Shown in pieces: positions 32,722 to 44,690 of a stretch of DNA of 64,000 bases. Origin of the DNA: Chiua virens (lineage: Eukaryota > Basidiomycota > Agaricomycetes > Boletales > Boletaceae); the NCBI GenBank assembly GCA_019787685.1, contig JAHNUO010000003.1, positions 1,116,001-1,180,000 on the forward strand. Reading direction: 5' to 3'. Within the stretch, counting starts at the first letter, position 1. Each line of letters opens with the position of its first letter. Both the position numbers and the translations under genes were made by a program. The notes beneath the pieces were generated by a model, which was not told the origin of the DNA, ran no database searches, and worked only from the letters and a program-made list of their open reading frames with translations.

Positions 32722-34154
32722 ACTCCTTGTGTTAAGGAATGAGAATAGCTGACACTACCACAGTGGGAACTTTCTGACATCTGGCAGTCCCAGATGGCCT
32801 TGAGTTGTGCATTGTCAGGAAGGCAAGGTGGGTGGTAGTGTTGGCAGTGCTGAGCAACAACATCTTCTACATCTCCTGCTCTCAGATGAGTAAAGTACCA
32901 TGAGCAACTAGTTGTTTACTTTGTGTATCACTAAAGATATCCATCTCATCTACTCTGGGGTGGCCTAGGCAACTGCATGGGTACAGCTAACCCACATGGG
33001 TTGTAGGTTGGGTACAATGTGGGTATAGTGGGCATTTCATGGGTATCAGAAGGCAGCAAAAAAAAAGATTATACAGTAAATATGTATAAGTATCCAAAAG
33101 TTAGCAAAGTTAGTGTAAAATTATGTGTAATAATTTACTAATAAAGTCTTTGTGATATACTAATACTCCTAATTCTAGCCCTTCAATATCTCTCAATAGT
33201 TTGTGACTGACCTTTTGAACTGACATGTCATCAAGAAATACTCATATTGTGCCTGTTTCTAATTGTAGGCCAATCATCATGATTTAAGAACCATTCAGTA
33301 GCCCTAAGGATGTAGGACAATCCATCCTTGTATGGCTGAGTGTGACTCCTACATTATCAATAATACTACAATCAATGACCTAGATAAAAGATTTAGAGGT
33401 ATCAGTATGACATGTCATTTTTAAATGTTTATATCTGATTCATTTCAGAGTGGATTCCTTTGGCCTAAGTGCTCATATGTAACTATGTGTCAATGCTACA
33501 TTCCCTGCCTATATTACTAGACCTGATTCTCATGTCAAAAACCAAGTCAGAAAGTTTCAAAAAGTACAGACTTCAAAATGCTACTTACATAGGTGTGGGT
33601 ACATATGGGTTTACCCATACCCATACCCATACCCATATGGGTATCATTTTGGTGGGTATGGGTAAGGATAAGACCACAGATACCCATGGGTATACCCATG
33701 CAGATTCCTAGAGTAGCCATGGCTGACAAGATCTTTATTATGAGAATTATGTAATGGAAGGTTGAACTGGTGGTCCATGTGCTGATGACTGTCCATATTT
33801 CCTGTGACCTTGTTAGTACAGACCACAAAGCAATTATTCTATTACCTTAAGCATAAACATCTACTGAGATGGAAGTCTTGATCTTGTCGTCTGACATCTG
33901 TGATGTGTTGTGAGGAAAATAAGACAGATAGTTTTGCTGGTGGTCTGAGTGCTGAATGATATTCCCTGTAATCAAATTAATAGGTTACCAAGAGAAAGTA
34001 TTTACTTACTTGGAGTGTGAGACTCCCCTGAGAGGGGTGTCTCTAATTTATTGGCCATAGAGTAAGCATGAGTTTGGTGGGTCATAATTGGTCTGTGTGG
34101 TTGGCTGTTGGGTTGATGATGTGATATGACTGTATGTTCTTCAACTCCTGAGGT
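32722..34154. other. Gap with two GGGTA patches
   Basis: 32970-33050 has GGGTACAGC, GGTTGGGTAC and GGGTATAGTGGGC. 33596-33712 has four direct CCCATA units followed by ATGGGTATCATTTTGGTGGG and ACCCATGGGTATACCCATG. No gene recognised except that 34002-34159 belongs to the minus-strand gene described next. Confidence 0.4.
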
Positions 34155-34159
34155 TTTCC

Positions 34160-34875
34160 TGTTACAATAGTCCCAGGTAGGGCCTAGCGTAGCTGCAAAA
34201 GCGCCAAGTACCAAGTGGCTGCGATAACTCAAACAACCACCACTTGATACGTGGTGCACTGAAGAGTTGAACGAGGGTTTCTGGTCAGCAGATTGCTACC
34301 AGAGAGACAAGTGAAAACTCAGGCATTGCTGAGAGTTGTCTGGTTGGGAATCTATACCCAAGGGATGGTCAAGGGTCAAGGGTTGACTACATTGAGTCCG
34401 AGTGGGCACAAGGAAGGTTCCAAGTGGAGCAGTGATACTCAGCTAGATTGTGGAGATCAAGACTAGGATACAAGAGTAACACTGCAAGGTATTTATACTA
34501 CAAGATTTGTGCACGGACCAAGAGTCCAAAAGGGGTGGCCAAGAAGAGCAGAAGGGATGAAGGCCAAAAGGAGGAATCGTATGATGCGATGGCAGTGGAC
34601 AATGACGAAGATGAAATGACAAATGCAAAGCCATCGGATGATGACGAGACAGAAATGAGTAAAGGTGATGCCATTGGATGATGACGAGAAAGAAATGAGT
34701 AAAGGTGATGCCATCAGATGATGATGAGAGAGAAATGAGTAGTAAGCACTTGGGTTGCGCTGGTGCAGGGTTACGTAAAGTGAAAGTGGAATGAGTACGG
34801 ATGAACATATGAGGATACCTAGGTATTGAGTGTAGAGATGTAGTACAAGTGAAATGAATGAAAGAAATTGTAACA
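34160..34875 (-). mobile_element. Solo LTR, family D (copy D1)
   Basis: 716 bp, on the plus strand TGTTACAATAG...ATTGTAACA, with perfect duplication TTTCC (34155-34159 and 34876-34880). Sense is the minus strand, judged from the TATAAATA box. Near 34610-34735 it has an internal direct repeat of the GATGACGAGA/GAAATGAGTAAAGGTGATGC block. Confidence 0.9.
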
Positions 34876-35213
34876 TTTCCTGTTAGCATGATATTGCAAA
34901 CAACATCTCTCTTACTTTGAGACATCACAAAGTTGTAAGTTACAACATCCTCCATGTCATCATACATTGACATACCCGAACCTTAGCAATTTGGTAATCA
35001 GTAAATGAATGCAGGTTCCACTACATCTACTCATTGTAGTCATGGGAATGCCTGGGTTCAGAACAAACACTGAATAGGACCTCACAAGAAACAAAATAGG
35101 ACCAGAATGCACCTTTTTCTTGAAGGATGGCCTCTGCAAAGTGTTTAGCTATCTTTGTCTCGGAAAACCTCATTGATTGCAGGCAATCCAATATGGTAAA
35201 TGTCACCACTCAG

Positions 35214-35863
35214 TATTACAATTTCTTTCTTTTCTTTGTTTCACTTGTACTACTTTGCTTTACTTGATACCTAGGTATCTTCGTACACTCATCCGTACGC
35301 GTTTCACCTTACGTAACCCGGTATCGGCTTTACCCGCATGCTTACTCTTTTCTTTCTTGTCATCTTCCAATGGCATCGCACTTAGTCATTTCACCTTCGT
35401 CATCATCCGTTGCCTTCACATCATACGATTTCCCTTTTGGCCTTTCTTCTGTTCTGCTCTTCTTGGCCACCCCTTTTGGATATCGTGCACTTCCCTTTTG
35501 GCCCTTCGCTCTTCTGCTCTTCTGGCCTACCCCTTTTAGTTACTTGGTCCATGCATGATTCTCGTAGTATAAATACTTCACAGCAATACTCATGTACACT
35601 AGTCTTGATCTCCACAATCTAGCTGAGTATCCCTGCCTCCACTCGGGAATCCCCCTGTGACCTCCTTGACCCTTGACCCTTGACACCTAAACCTAACGCC
35701 TGAGTTCTATCTCAATTCCACTGTTGGCAATACGCTAACAGCAGACCTCCTTGAACTCTTACAGCGCGCCACGTATCAAGTGGTGGTTGTTTGAGTTATC
35801 GCAGCCACTTGATCCTTAGCGCTTTTGTGGCTATGCTAGGTCCTACCTGGATCTATCATAATA
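35214..35863 (+). mobile_element. Solo LTR, family D (copy D2)
   Basis: 650 bp, ends TATTACAATTTC and ATCATAATA (each terminus changed by one transition from TG/CA), with perfect duplication CTCAG (35209-35213 and 35864-35868). A TATA box GTATAAATAC lies near 35566-35577. Confidence 0.9.
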
Positions 35864-36311
35864 CTCAGTCTTGCTCCACCACCAATGTCTATGGGTGGCA
35901 TTGTGATAGTGTGCATTTGTGGTAGGACAGATGAGAGTGAAGAGAACAACCAAGTCTGATACAATCCAACAAGGCCTTGGAACTCAGATGGTAAACATTT
36001 GGTTGATTACCAGTCTTGATCAGGAAAACTGGACCTGGGAGTGACTGAGGGTCTTTGGAGTTGAACAAGGAATAGGCAGGCATGAGATACTGGTGTGCCT
36101 GATACCTGATTTGTACTGGCTGCAAAGGAGAGAAGTTGTGATCTTCGTTGCTTAGGCTGGGAAACTTGAAGGTTCAAGTCCAGGTCCATCATGGTATTGT
36201 TATGGGCTGTTCCATCATGATTGTTAAAGTTTGACCTGCATTCAGATGGGGCACAGGAGGTTGGTACAGTGGACTCAGTACCAGTGTGCAATATGACCAA
36301 AAATAACAGAG

Positions 36312-36433
36312 AAGAACTACAAGGAGAGTAGGAAGAATAGGGAGAGACTATGGTGATACTATTAGAATACATAAGAACTGCAAGGAGGATAGGAAGAATA
36401 GGGAGAGACTATGGTAATACTATCAGAATATGT
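36312..36433. repeat. 61-bp tandem duplication
   Basis: AAGAACT...AGGAAGAATAGGGAGAGAC occurs twice, at 36312 and 36373, with a few substitutions. Confidence 0.8.
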
Positions 36434-36710
36434 GAATAAATGACAGGGGAAACAGTAGTGAATGGACTTACAACACAACAGTATTCTCCCAATGAAGTTA
36501 ATGGATTTCTTGCCATCCCTTGATAATTTGATTCCTGGGAGGGTAGTCTGAACCCAAATTGACCACCTTGCAATGTGAAAAAGTCAGCTGAATTTGAGTT
36601 GGTTGACTGAAGGATTTTGCCAAGGAAGGGGTTCTGCTCTGGTCATCCTGGTAAGCTGGATCAGAGTGAGAGGGCACCAGAGTTGGATTGATCTCCTGCC
36701 CTTTCATTGC

Positions 36711-37289
36711 TATCTCAAGACTTTGAGTGGACTAATGCATGGGCTTTGTAGATTGTATATGTTCGAGCCATCGAAGATGGTAAATCAATCCCCCACTATC
36801 TCTTCCAGCCCATGAGGAACATCTTGGCTGGGATTCAATAGTATTGTCTGCAATGTTCAGCAGTAATAAAATTTGTGTTCACTAGCATGAGATTCATTGT
36901 TGAAGAGCTCTGAGGCATTTGATAGGAATGACTTTGGCAATGGCCTGGGAAGATGTTCTCTTGGGAGGCATGAGGGTGGGAAAATGATGTGGCTTAGAGG
37001 TGTAGGTTCAACTCAAGTAGGACTGTTATATATTAGTAGGCAAACACAATGAGGCACTAGCATAATACATCAACACCAGTTAAACAGTGGCAACCACAGT
37101 GGTTATTTATACAAGGACACTGTACACATGGAAGTACACATGGTGTAAAACACATAAGAACATATCACATATGAGGAACATATATACTAGTGAGACATAT
37201 AACATATAGTGGAATACAACTTGTAGCACATATGTAGTTGTATGAATGTGAAAATGAACTGCACAACAAAACTGATACTTCTCATTGAC
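36711..37289. other. Gap, no gene recognised
   Basis: Contains the AT-rich end region downstream of the FunK1 pseudogene. Nothing recognised. Confidence 0.35.
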
Positions 37290-37661
37290 CAATGGGATTT
37301 CCAAATGCAGAGGATGCTGTGAGTATCTCACCCATGCTATGTGATAAAAAGGAAAATGAGTGATGTAAAGTAAGGGTGGATATGGTCAATGATGAACAGA
37401 TGCCACATCAGATCAAACTGAATGGTAATTGTTTTGAAAACGCTGGGCTTGAAGGTATTGAAAAATTTGTCATAACATTGTTCAAGGTTCTCTTTCAATT
37501 TCTGCTTGAATGGTCTGTCATAAAGGGTACATATCCCAACAAGAACATAGAGAAAGAATTTGAGGTCATGAAGAGCATCATGTATTATGGGTTTTTTAGG
37601 GCCTGCCATTGTGAGTTGTGCAGACATCCAGGACCATGTACCCTGACATACATGTATATAT

Positions 37662-38399
37662 TGTTACGATAGATCCGGGTAGGACCTAGCATAGCCGCAA
37701 AAGTGCTAAGGATCAAGTGGCTGCGATAACTCGAACAACCACCACTTGATACGTGGTGCGCTGTAAGAGTTCAAGGAGGTCTGCTGTTAGTGTATTGCCA
37801 ACAGTGGAATTGAGATAGAACTCAGGTGTTGCTGAGAGCGTCCTGTTGGGAATCTATACCCAAAGGACCAAGGGTCTTCCTCTTGTGATCGAGGTGGAAC
37901 CTAGGTGTTGGCCATAGGCGTCAAGGGTCAAGGGTCAAGGAGGTCACAGGGGGGTTCCCGAGTAGAGGCAGGGATACTCAGCTAGATTGCAGAGATCAAG
38001 ACTAGTGTACATGAGTATCGCTGCGAAGTATTTATACTACGAGAATCGTGCACGGACCAAGTAACTAAAAGGGGTAGGCCAGAAGAGTAGAAGAACGAAG
38101 GGCCAAAAGGGAAGTGCACGATATCCAAAAGGGGTGGCCAAGAAGAGCGGAACGGGAGGAGGGCCAAAAGGGAAATCGTATGATGTGAAGGCAACGGATG
38201 ATGACAAAGGTGAAATGACTAAGTGCGATGCCATCGGATGATGACGAGAAAGAAAAGAGTAAGCATGCGGGTAAAGCCGATGCTGGGTTACATAAGAAGA
38301 AACGCGTACGGATGAGCATATGAAGATACCTAGGTATCGAGTAAGGCAAAGTAGTACAAGTGAAACAAAGAAAAGAAAGAAAAGAAAGAAATTGTAACA
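37662..38399 (-). mobile_element. Solo LTR, family D (copy D3)
   Basis: 738 bp, on the plus strand TGTTACGATAGATCC...GAAATTGTAACA, inserted in the kinase pseudogene between the activation segment and the C-lobe. The flanks TATAT and CTATC do not match, so the duplication is lost or the copy arose by recombination between two insertions. The TATAAATA box is read on the minus strand. Confidence 0.85.
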
Positions 38400-38801
38400 C
38401 TATCTTGACTGAGATCATTACCACTCTGTGAGGAAGATTCACTGGAATGGGAAGTGGGAAAAGTCATCACAGGGATTGCATAGCCCCAGTCCCCAAGCAC
38501 CCCCCTAGCACTTAAGATTTTGTATTCTCTGGCACAGATATGCCTGACTGTCACTGCAAAGGTGCTGCATGTGCACACCATAGTTTGTTTGACCTTTTGC
38601 AGAACTGAGCCACAAATTAGGAGGACTAATGTCATGGTATAAGATGCCAGCAATCTTCAGTGTGTTCTTATGCACTATAGTAATTTCATCAGACACAGGA
38701 GTTTGGGTTATATATCTTACACAAAGTATCACTCACCAACAATATAATTCAAACAAGCAATGAGGAGCTTTTCAAGGGATGAAAATTCAAGAACAAGTTT
38801 G

Positions 38802-39243
38802 TGTTATGATTCCAATGTTTCATCCCTTAACAGATTACACCTTCAACCTTTTCTAATCTATTACGGCATACTTTGCCTCATGTCAAGGCTGTCCAAAGGA
38901 ATATATCTGATTGGCTATCACATTATCACACATATATGCTTCTATCTATTCATTTCCCTTATCACTGACTCATCATGGCAGTGCAAGGCTATGCTCTTAT
39001 CTATGACTCCTCACAACTCATATCTATTCAAACCTTATCATCCAATAGGATACACTATGCTTATCTATGTAGTTTATACTCAGGTTAGAACTCTGACATT
39101 CATCTAGTATATAAACACCATGAATTGAAGCCAGAGGACTCTAACAAAGTTTTCTTGGAGTTTTTGCCTCTTTGATTGGACTGAACCACCTCCCCTCTCA
39201 TCCTCTACACTTTACAGTCTAGTCTTTGTTCTAGGTTGTTTTA
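38802..39243 (+). mobile_element. Solo LTR, family A
   Basis: 442 bp, TGTTATGATTCC...GGTTGTTTTA (the terminal CA has become TA), with perfect duplication GTTTG (38797-38801 and 39244-39248). It is homologous to the LTRs of the chromovirus at 11271-18020 and inserted in the kinase pseudogene between the N-lobe and the catalytic loop. Confidence 0.92.
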
Positions 39244-40725
39244 GTTTGCCAACAGGATGAATGACAAGGTGTGTTAAGAGTCAAAGCTGAAAGGAAGAGT
39301 CTAAAAGTAGGACTGAGTGAAAGAAATGGGTAGAAGAGTTGGCCAGTGGATATAGGTGATCAGAAATTGGAAGATGGGTCTTGACCTGCTCTTCACTCAC
39401 CAGTGTCAGAACATCTTTAATGTAATACTGCTCTAGAATGTGAAGGATCATACCTTCAGTGTATTTGCAAAGGGGATCAATCCACAAATCTTTGACCACA
39501 ATGACCAACTTGACTTGATCCAGTATATCTATCTTGGCCTCCCAAACTGTTGTTCCTTGATCAATCAAACTGTCAGATATAGCAAGGATAGATTTGAGCC
39601 AAACCCTGAGATGTTTTTCCCACACATTGGTAATTTCCACCTATTTGCTACCTAACCCCTTCTTGGTCTGTGGAGCTTTTATTGTTCTGTCAGGCTTTGT
39701 CATTGTCAATTGGGAAGGATTCAACACTCAAGGACTCTTATCCAGATTTCAGCACATTTTCACCACCAGGAACAAAGGATTCTCAATCAGTGGCTAAGGC
39801 AGATAAGGACTCTGGCATTGACCAGGAATATTGGCCATCTGATGACTTGGACCATAGCAACTGGGAGTCCTGGGAGTTAGAGAGTGTTTCATTGTCATTT
39901 TCTGAATCAGAAGGCCTACTCTTTGAGACCTGACCCAGGGATCCCCACTTGATTCAGGTATTGAAGCCAATCATAATGTAGTCTGAGAGGGACACATCAA
40001 TAAGGATGTGTAAAAACTGTAAGAGGAAGGTATGGATGTCATAAGGGCAAGTGGAAATTGAGCCACTATAGTGAAAGGTCAATAGATAGACACATGATCC
40101 AAGTATGTGAATGCACAAGATGAAATAGTGGCTGTCTTGTGTGCCAAGAAGATACAACACCTTTCTGGCAAGTTCAAGGAATGACTCCTTTTCCTTCTTT
40201 GCATTGGTCCAGTTCTTTATCTCACCAAAGCTCACAACATGTTCCTAGCCTTGGTTACAGGCACCCTCTGAAACTCAGAAGAAGCAGGTAATGTTGGGTT
40301 TTCTAACCACATATGCTCCATCCAGGGGTTTGGTTAAAGACTGAGAGCCACATTCACTACAGCAAATGACTCAGTAAGTTCCTGGATCGATAACCAGAAG
40401 ATGTACAAGCATGATACTCAATATGCCTCATGTACAGTGGCACATACACCATTCAAAAAGCTGCTACCTTGGCCTCACAATTCTTGACATTCTTTTTACT
40501 GGGCTTGGGAAACTCAGACCAGGTATATTTTTTGTTTTGATTGTCTGTTGAGGTCTGAACCTGTCCTGCAGTTTCTAGACTATCTAGCAAGCCTGCTAGT
40601 GTTTTACCTTTTGGGAGTAGAAACCATTCTGGGTAGATGAAGTCAAGAAATATGTTGCTATGCTCCTGTTCAGTGAGCCACACACTGGTCCAGGTGTCAT
40701 TTTCTAGTAACCAGTCCATTATAAC

Positions 40726-42748
40726 ACAATACTAGTTGGTTTTATACCTTAGAGATTGAGGAATCATTAGTATCTGTGGCTTTGGGTAAGTCTTTGCCTT
40801 TCTTCAAAGTAAGCACTCACAGTGAGGAGGTTGTATGGCTTGAATGGTGGTTTGATGTGCTACAAAGGAATTTTTTTCACATGTTGACTTTGGTACTAAA
40901 CTTTACAGCTTACTTAGGGATTCATTTGTTTTAAACTCAAAGGTAGTGCTTGAACTCAAGTCTGGCTCTAGCTCACTCAATGCATATCCAATGAAGATGG
41001 GCTGATGGCAGATAATCAGATGAGATTAATTTGTATAGATATATATAGCCTGAAGCATATATCAAGGTAATCTACAGTACCCCTAGTCTGAGATGGGTAA
41101 TAACACATAATAGCTTTCTTTGAACACTGATGCTTGAGTGAGGTAACAGAAGTCAGAGAGTGAATGGAGGATAACAAGGAACCTGCAAGGGACAACACTA
41201 GCCACAGCACCTATGATATAGTACTGGACAGAGCAATGATCCTGACCAGTAACTTGCTTCAAGTTGGAAATACCCTTGTTGAAAGCTTGATATCCTACAA
41301 AAGTCTGGATGATAGAGAATCAATAGTCTAGTTCCAAGGCCCTCATTACCTTGACACACCACTTAACATCATAGTCCCATGAGGATCTGTGGAAATGATG
41401 TAAGGGCTCAATTATAATAAAGTTGAAGGGACTTAATAATACCTAGCCTATCCAGACTAGATCAACAACACTGTTTAAACTCAATGCCTTGATGGCCTTG
41501 AGAAAAATTTTGTAGTTGTTAGGCAAATGTTTTGAGCAAACTTAATGAATGGCAGAAATGGTGTTCTCCACTGTACAAGGTGAATATTGATGTGGATCAC
41601 TGAAGTGTTTGGATGTAGCAGTAGGAGCTCATTCGTCCATGGCTGGCAATATGTAGACTTATGCTATGAATATATGACCCTAGCTTCTCATGCAAGCTGG
41701 TGGTTCAGTCCACATAATAAGTGGGTTAAGCATTGAAATCTGCAGTTGATTTGGGATTCTATGATTTAGGATGGACAAATAGCTGATTAATATCAGATGA
41801 CCATCTCTTTCTCCATATTTACCAAACCAGAGTGTCAGTTGACAGAAGAGGCTGCTCTGCAGATAGATATCTAATATGGATTACTTCTGAGTTCCAGATA
41901 CATATATGCCAATCCAGCAACCTTATCATAGTCAGATCCTGCCAATGTCTCTGTGAGTCTGATCATGTAGAGGCTGCTAGCTTTCTCCTCCTAGTGACTC
42001 TATATTGTGCATTAGGCCTAGGCTTGCTGTATTCCTGCCATTATCTTGCTATTGTCAACCAACCAACAAGAGTGGTGAGAATGTGCATTTACGTGCATCA
42101 GACTAAAAGTGCAATCAGCCAGATATCTTTTGGGCACCTGCTCTTGGCTGTTTTGAAGGTAAATCCTGTATTCCATTCCAAATCACCTCATTCTCAGATG
42201 CACATTGACATGCAGTTGACTATTGCCTTCAATCACTTCAACCACTATCACAATGTAATCAGCATGAAAATGGTTGCACTTTGGGCTGGAATCATGTATC
42301 TTGTGAAAAATCACATTATGACCATAGTTTAGAAGAAGTTTTGCAAAGCTGCTTTACAAGCTCTGTGATAGACTACCACTGCTACTACTTCCAGCCAGAA
42401 CAAGGAAAATAAGAGAAGAAGGCAAATGCAATTCCTCATCACAACAGTAATCTCGATCAGAACAGTAAGGTGAGTGTCACATGTGGGCTAAGGTGAGTAG
42501 TCCAAGCTTGAGATAGTATGGCAAAGAAATCAAAAGTATCATTTTGTGTGCAAGGGTATGAAATACTTGTTTCTTTACAGGGTGAAGGCAAACAGACTAA
42601 TAAGACTGTCAGAAGAGCAATAGCAAAGGAAAGGGAGAAGCAAAGCAGTTGCTACCAGTGTAGAAATATCATCAACAATAAACAAGAGGATAACAAGGTG
42701 TCATAGCATTATTTTGCAGCTTGGATGTTAACAGCTGGAGTCACTCAG
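40726..42748. other. Gap with weak ORFs
   Basis: The longest frame is 41832-42332 (+, 166 codons; SADRYLIWITSEFQIHICQS, FNHFNHYHNVISMKMVALWA). It has some hydrophobic stretches but no recognised domain. 42480-42715 has a short lysine-rich frame after a GTGAGT-like donor. No support for a specific gene. Confidence 0.3.
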
Positions 42749-43251
42749 TAGTGTTTTAAAGTCCAGTCCGGTCTGGTTTTCCATGGTCCAAATGAGGCAA
42801 CTGGTCCAAGACTGGTCCTGGACCCTTGCAACTGCAACTGGACTGAAAAAAACCAGTCCAAAATAGTCTTTTGATCCCTTTCCATGGAAATCACAATTAG
42901 TTATGGTGACATGAAATATACTATGGACCCCTGGCTACCTACTGACCCTTGGAACATAAGTTTTGGATCACAGGATTAAAAGATATGGCCATTTCTGGGT
43001 GACATGTCAGTCAGAGGAGGTCTCAACTCAGTTTTTGTTATAGAAATTCAAATAAAATACCTAAAATTCTGAGAATATTGTGGGAAGTACCCATGGATAG
43101 GAGCTAAAGACTGGTCCACCAAAGGACTGGTCTTTTATTTTTTCAAAATCAAGGCAATTAGCAACTGGACTGGTTGGCAAATAGATGCAACTGCAACTGC
43201 AGTCCAGTTGCCTGTCTTTTGAGCAGTCCTAGACTGGACTTCGAAACACTA
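42749..43251. mobile_element. Family F TIR element (copy F2)
   Basis: 503 bp including TA target. Ends are TAGTGTTTTAAAGTCCAGTC and GGACTTCGAAACACTA. GGACC/GGTCC and AACTGG motifs cluster at both ends. The core contains AGATATGGCCATTTCTGGGT, shared in inverse orientation with copy F3. Confidence 0.82.
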
Positions 43252-43651
43252 TCACTTGGAGTCCTCTGTCAGAAACTGAAGAAAGCAGTAACAGAGAACT
43301 CCAATTATAAACTAGATGTGAAAATAAAGACAAATAACTAGTCACAATTTGTTAATATAGCTGGATGGGGCAGCTGGAGTCCAATGTAAGAAGCTAATAC
43401 ATTGAGTATGATAGGTGCAACATACCTGAAGTCTGGTGTAAGAAGCTAAGGAAGCAACTACATCAAAGAATGGGCTCAAAATTAGCTACTTGAAACCAGT
43501 TCTTTTCATCAAAGAAGTTTCAACTATAAACCAAGTTGTCTTCTGAGGGCCAATCACTGTTATCAATCACATCACATATGCAAGAGAATGTTGAAGAATT
43601 CTGCATGCGTGACGGGTTTCTTCAGGGGGACATACTTGTTAAGGTGGTCAT
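43252..43651. other. Gap, no gene recognised
   Basis: Short frames only, up to the LTR at 43652. Confidence 0.4.
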
Positions 43652-44690
43652 TGACACAACCTAGAATGATGCTAGACTTGTTTAGAGGATAGTAGTTGTG
43701 AGAGGTGGTTGATATCCAACAAAGAGGTGAAAACTCCAAGTGAACTTTGTTAGAGTTCACTGGCATTGATTCATGGGGTTTATATACTATATGGATGTCA
43801 GAGTGCTAATCTGAGTATGAACTATGCTACTAATGCTATTGAACAATAAGGTGTGAAAGAAGATGAGTCATAGATAAGGAACATGAGGTACACAGGTATC
43901 TGGTGGTTATGAATCATGATGAGTGTCATATGTATACTACTCTGTTCTCCATTCCTCTGGATATAACTCTGACACTTTTAGACATGAACTCTGGGTCAAT
44001 CTCCCTCAGGACACAACTCCATGACCCTGGACTTTCCATTATGTATATATGTTCCCTTTTCATTTTAGTACATAAACCTGTGTCTCACTTACAAGCACAG
44101 CTCCAGCTTCCTCAGTACCCGACTTACCTCCAGTTATCTAGTTTCCTGATCTCCCATCTTACTCAGAATTAGTCATTGTCTGTTTCTCTGTATTATTCAT
44201 CTCCTTACTCTGTGACTAATCATTATGTTTCCTCTGAATATATAAACCATAGTTACTTCAATTGTAACTTCAGTCTGAATATTAGTTTATTTGTATGACT
44301 CACTCCAAACACTCTGAGAAGACCTTGATGGTCTTTACTCTACTCCACTCTACTTTATGTGTTAAGTCTTACTTTGACCTCCATTCTCCGCATGTCTGAA
44401 ATACAGGGACAGACTATGACAAGGGCACACCACATATGGTGAAGCCAAGTCCCATCCAACACTACAACTCTGGAGATCCAGAGTTGACTACCTCTGAGTC
44501 GCATGATCTCTAACAATGAGTCAACATGTGAATGCATGTGTATGATGTAAGTTATAAGGATGCATAGATGTGGCAGCCAATCAGAAGTGATCCATTGGAT
44601 AGCCTTGACATGAGGTGTGATATACCATAATGTTTTTAGAAAGGATTGAAGGTGTAATTCATTAAGGGATAAAACATTGAAATCATAACA
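43652..44690 (-). repeat. LTR of decayed chromovirus A2, carrying a family B LTR
   Basis: On the plus strand TGACACAACC...AATCATAACA. Without the nested B LTR it is about 442 bp, the same as the solo A LTR at 38802. The polypurine tract GGGGGGTAG follows on the minus strand. This is the 3' LTR of the pol remnant at 44691-46410. Confidence 0.85.
43924..44515 (+). mobile_element. Solo LTR, family B (copy B4)
   Basis: 592 bp, TGTCATATGTATAC...CTCTAACA, with perfect duplication ATGAG (43919-43923 and 44516-44520). Nested in the LTR of chromovirus A2. CpG-depleted. Confidence 0.92.

Larger units (their letters stand above)
33840..36710 (-). pseudogene. Unrecognised minus-strand gene, split by two D LTRs
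   Basis: Coherent minus-strand coding pieces run from 36707 downward: SLAKSFSQPTQIQLTFSHCK (36498-36707), CAPSECRSNFNNHDGTAHNN with MMDLDLNLQVSQPK (36007-36372), FSETKIAKHFAEAILQEKGA (35027-35209), then MSMYDDMEDVVTYNFVMSQS reaching the D LTR at 34875, and beyond it TSGVEEHTVISHHQPNSQPH to a GTAAGT donor near 34000. The reading is continuous across the 34160-34875 LTR if one TTTCC is removed. I do not recognise the family. D LTRs at 35214-35863 and 34160-34875 interrupt it. Confidence 0.35.
37290..40725 (-). pseudogene. FunK1-type protein kinase, split by two solo LTRs
   Basis: FunK1 kinases are a family expanded in Agaricomycetes. On the minus strand: DWLLENDTWTSVWLTEQEHS start (40719), SFGEIKNWTNAKKEKESFLE and ARKVLYLLGTQDSHYFIL with CPYDIHTFLLQFL (39954-40235), the family N-terminal module. 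Then a kinase N-lobe (LIDQGTTVWEAK, VVKDLWIDPLCKYTEGMI, 39281-39640). After an A-type solo LTR comes the catalytic loop GILYHDISPPNL (the usual HRD reads YHD) and GDWGYAIPV in place of DFG. After a D-type solo LTR comes the C-lobe (IIHDALHDLKFFLYVLVGIC, 37337-37627). Stops and frame changes are numerous. Catalytic arginine loss and the breaks make it non-functional. Confidence 0.78.

Noticed and set aside
33596..33712. CRISPR-like or telomeric array
   Set aside because: Units are 6-bp CCCATA runs without spacers and are mixed with inverted copies; not CRISPR and not a clean telomere repeat.
34443..34973. 176-codon minus-strand ORF
   Set aside because: Nearly all of it lies within solo LTR D1 and its direct repeats.
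41832..42332. 166-codon ORF as a membrane protein
   Set aside because: No domain, no conserved neighbour and weak composition; kept only as a remark in the gap entry.
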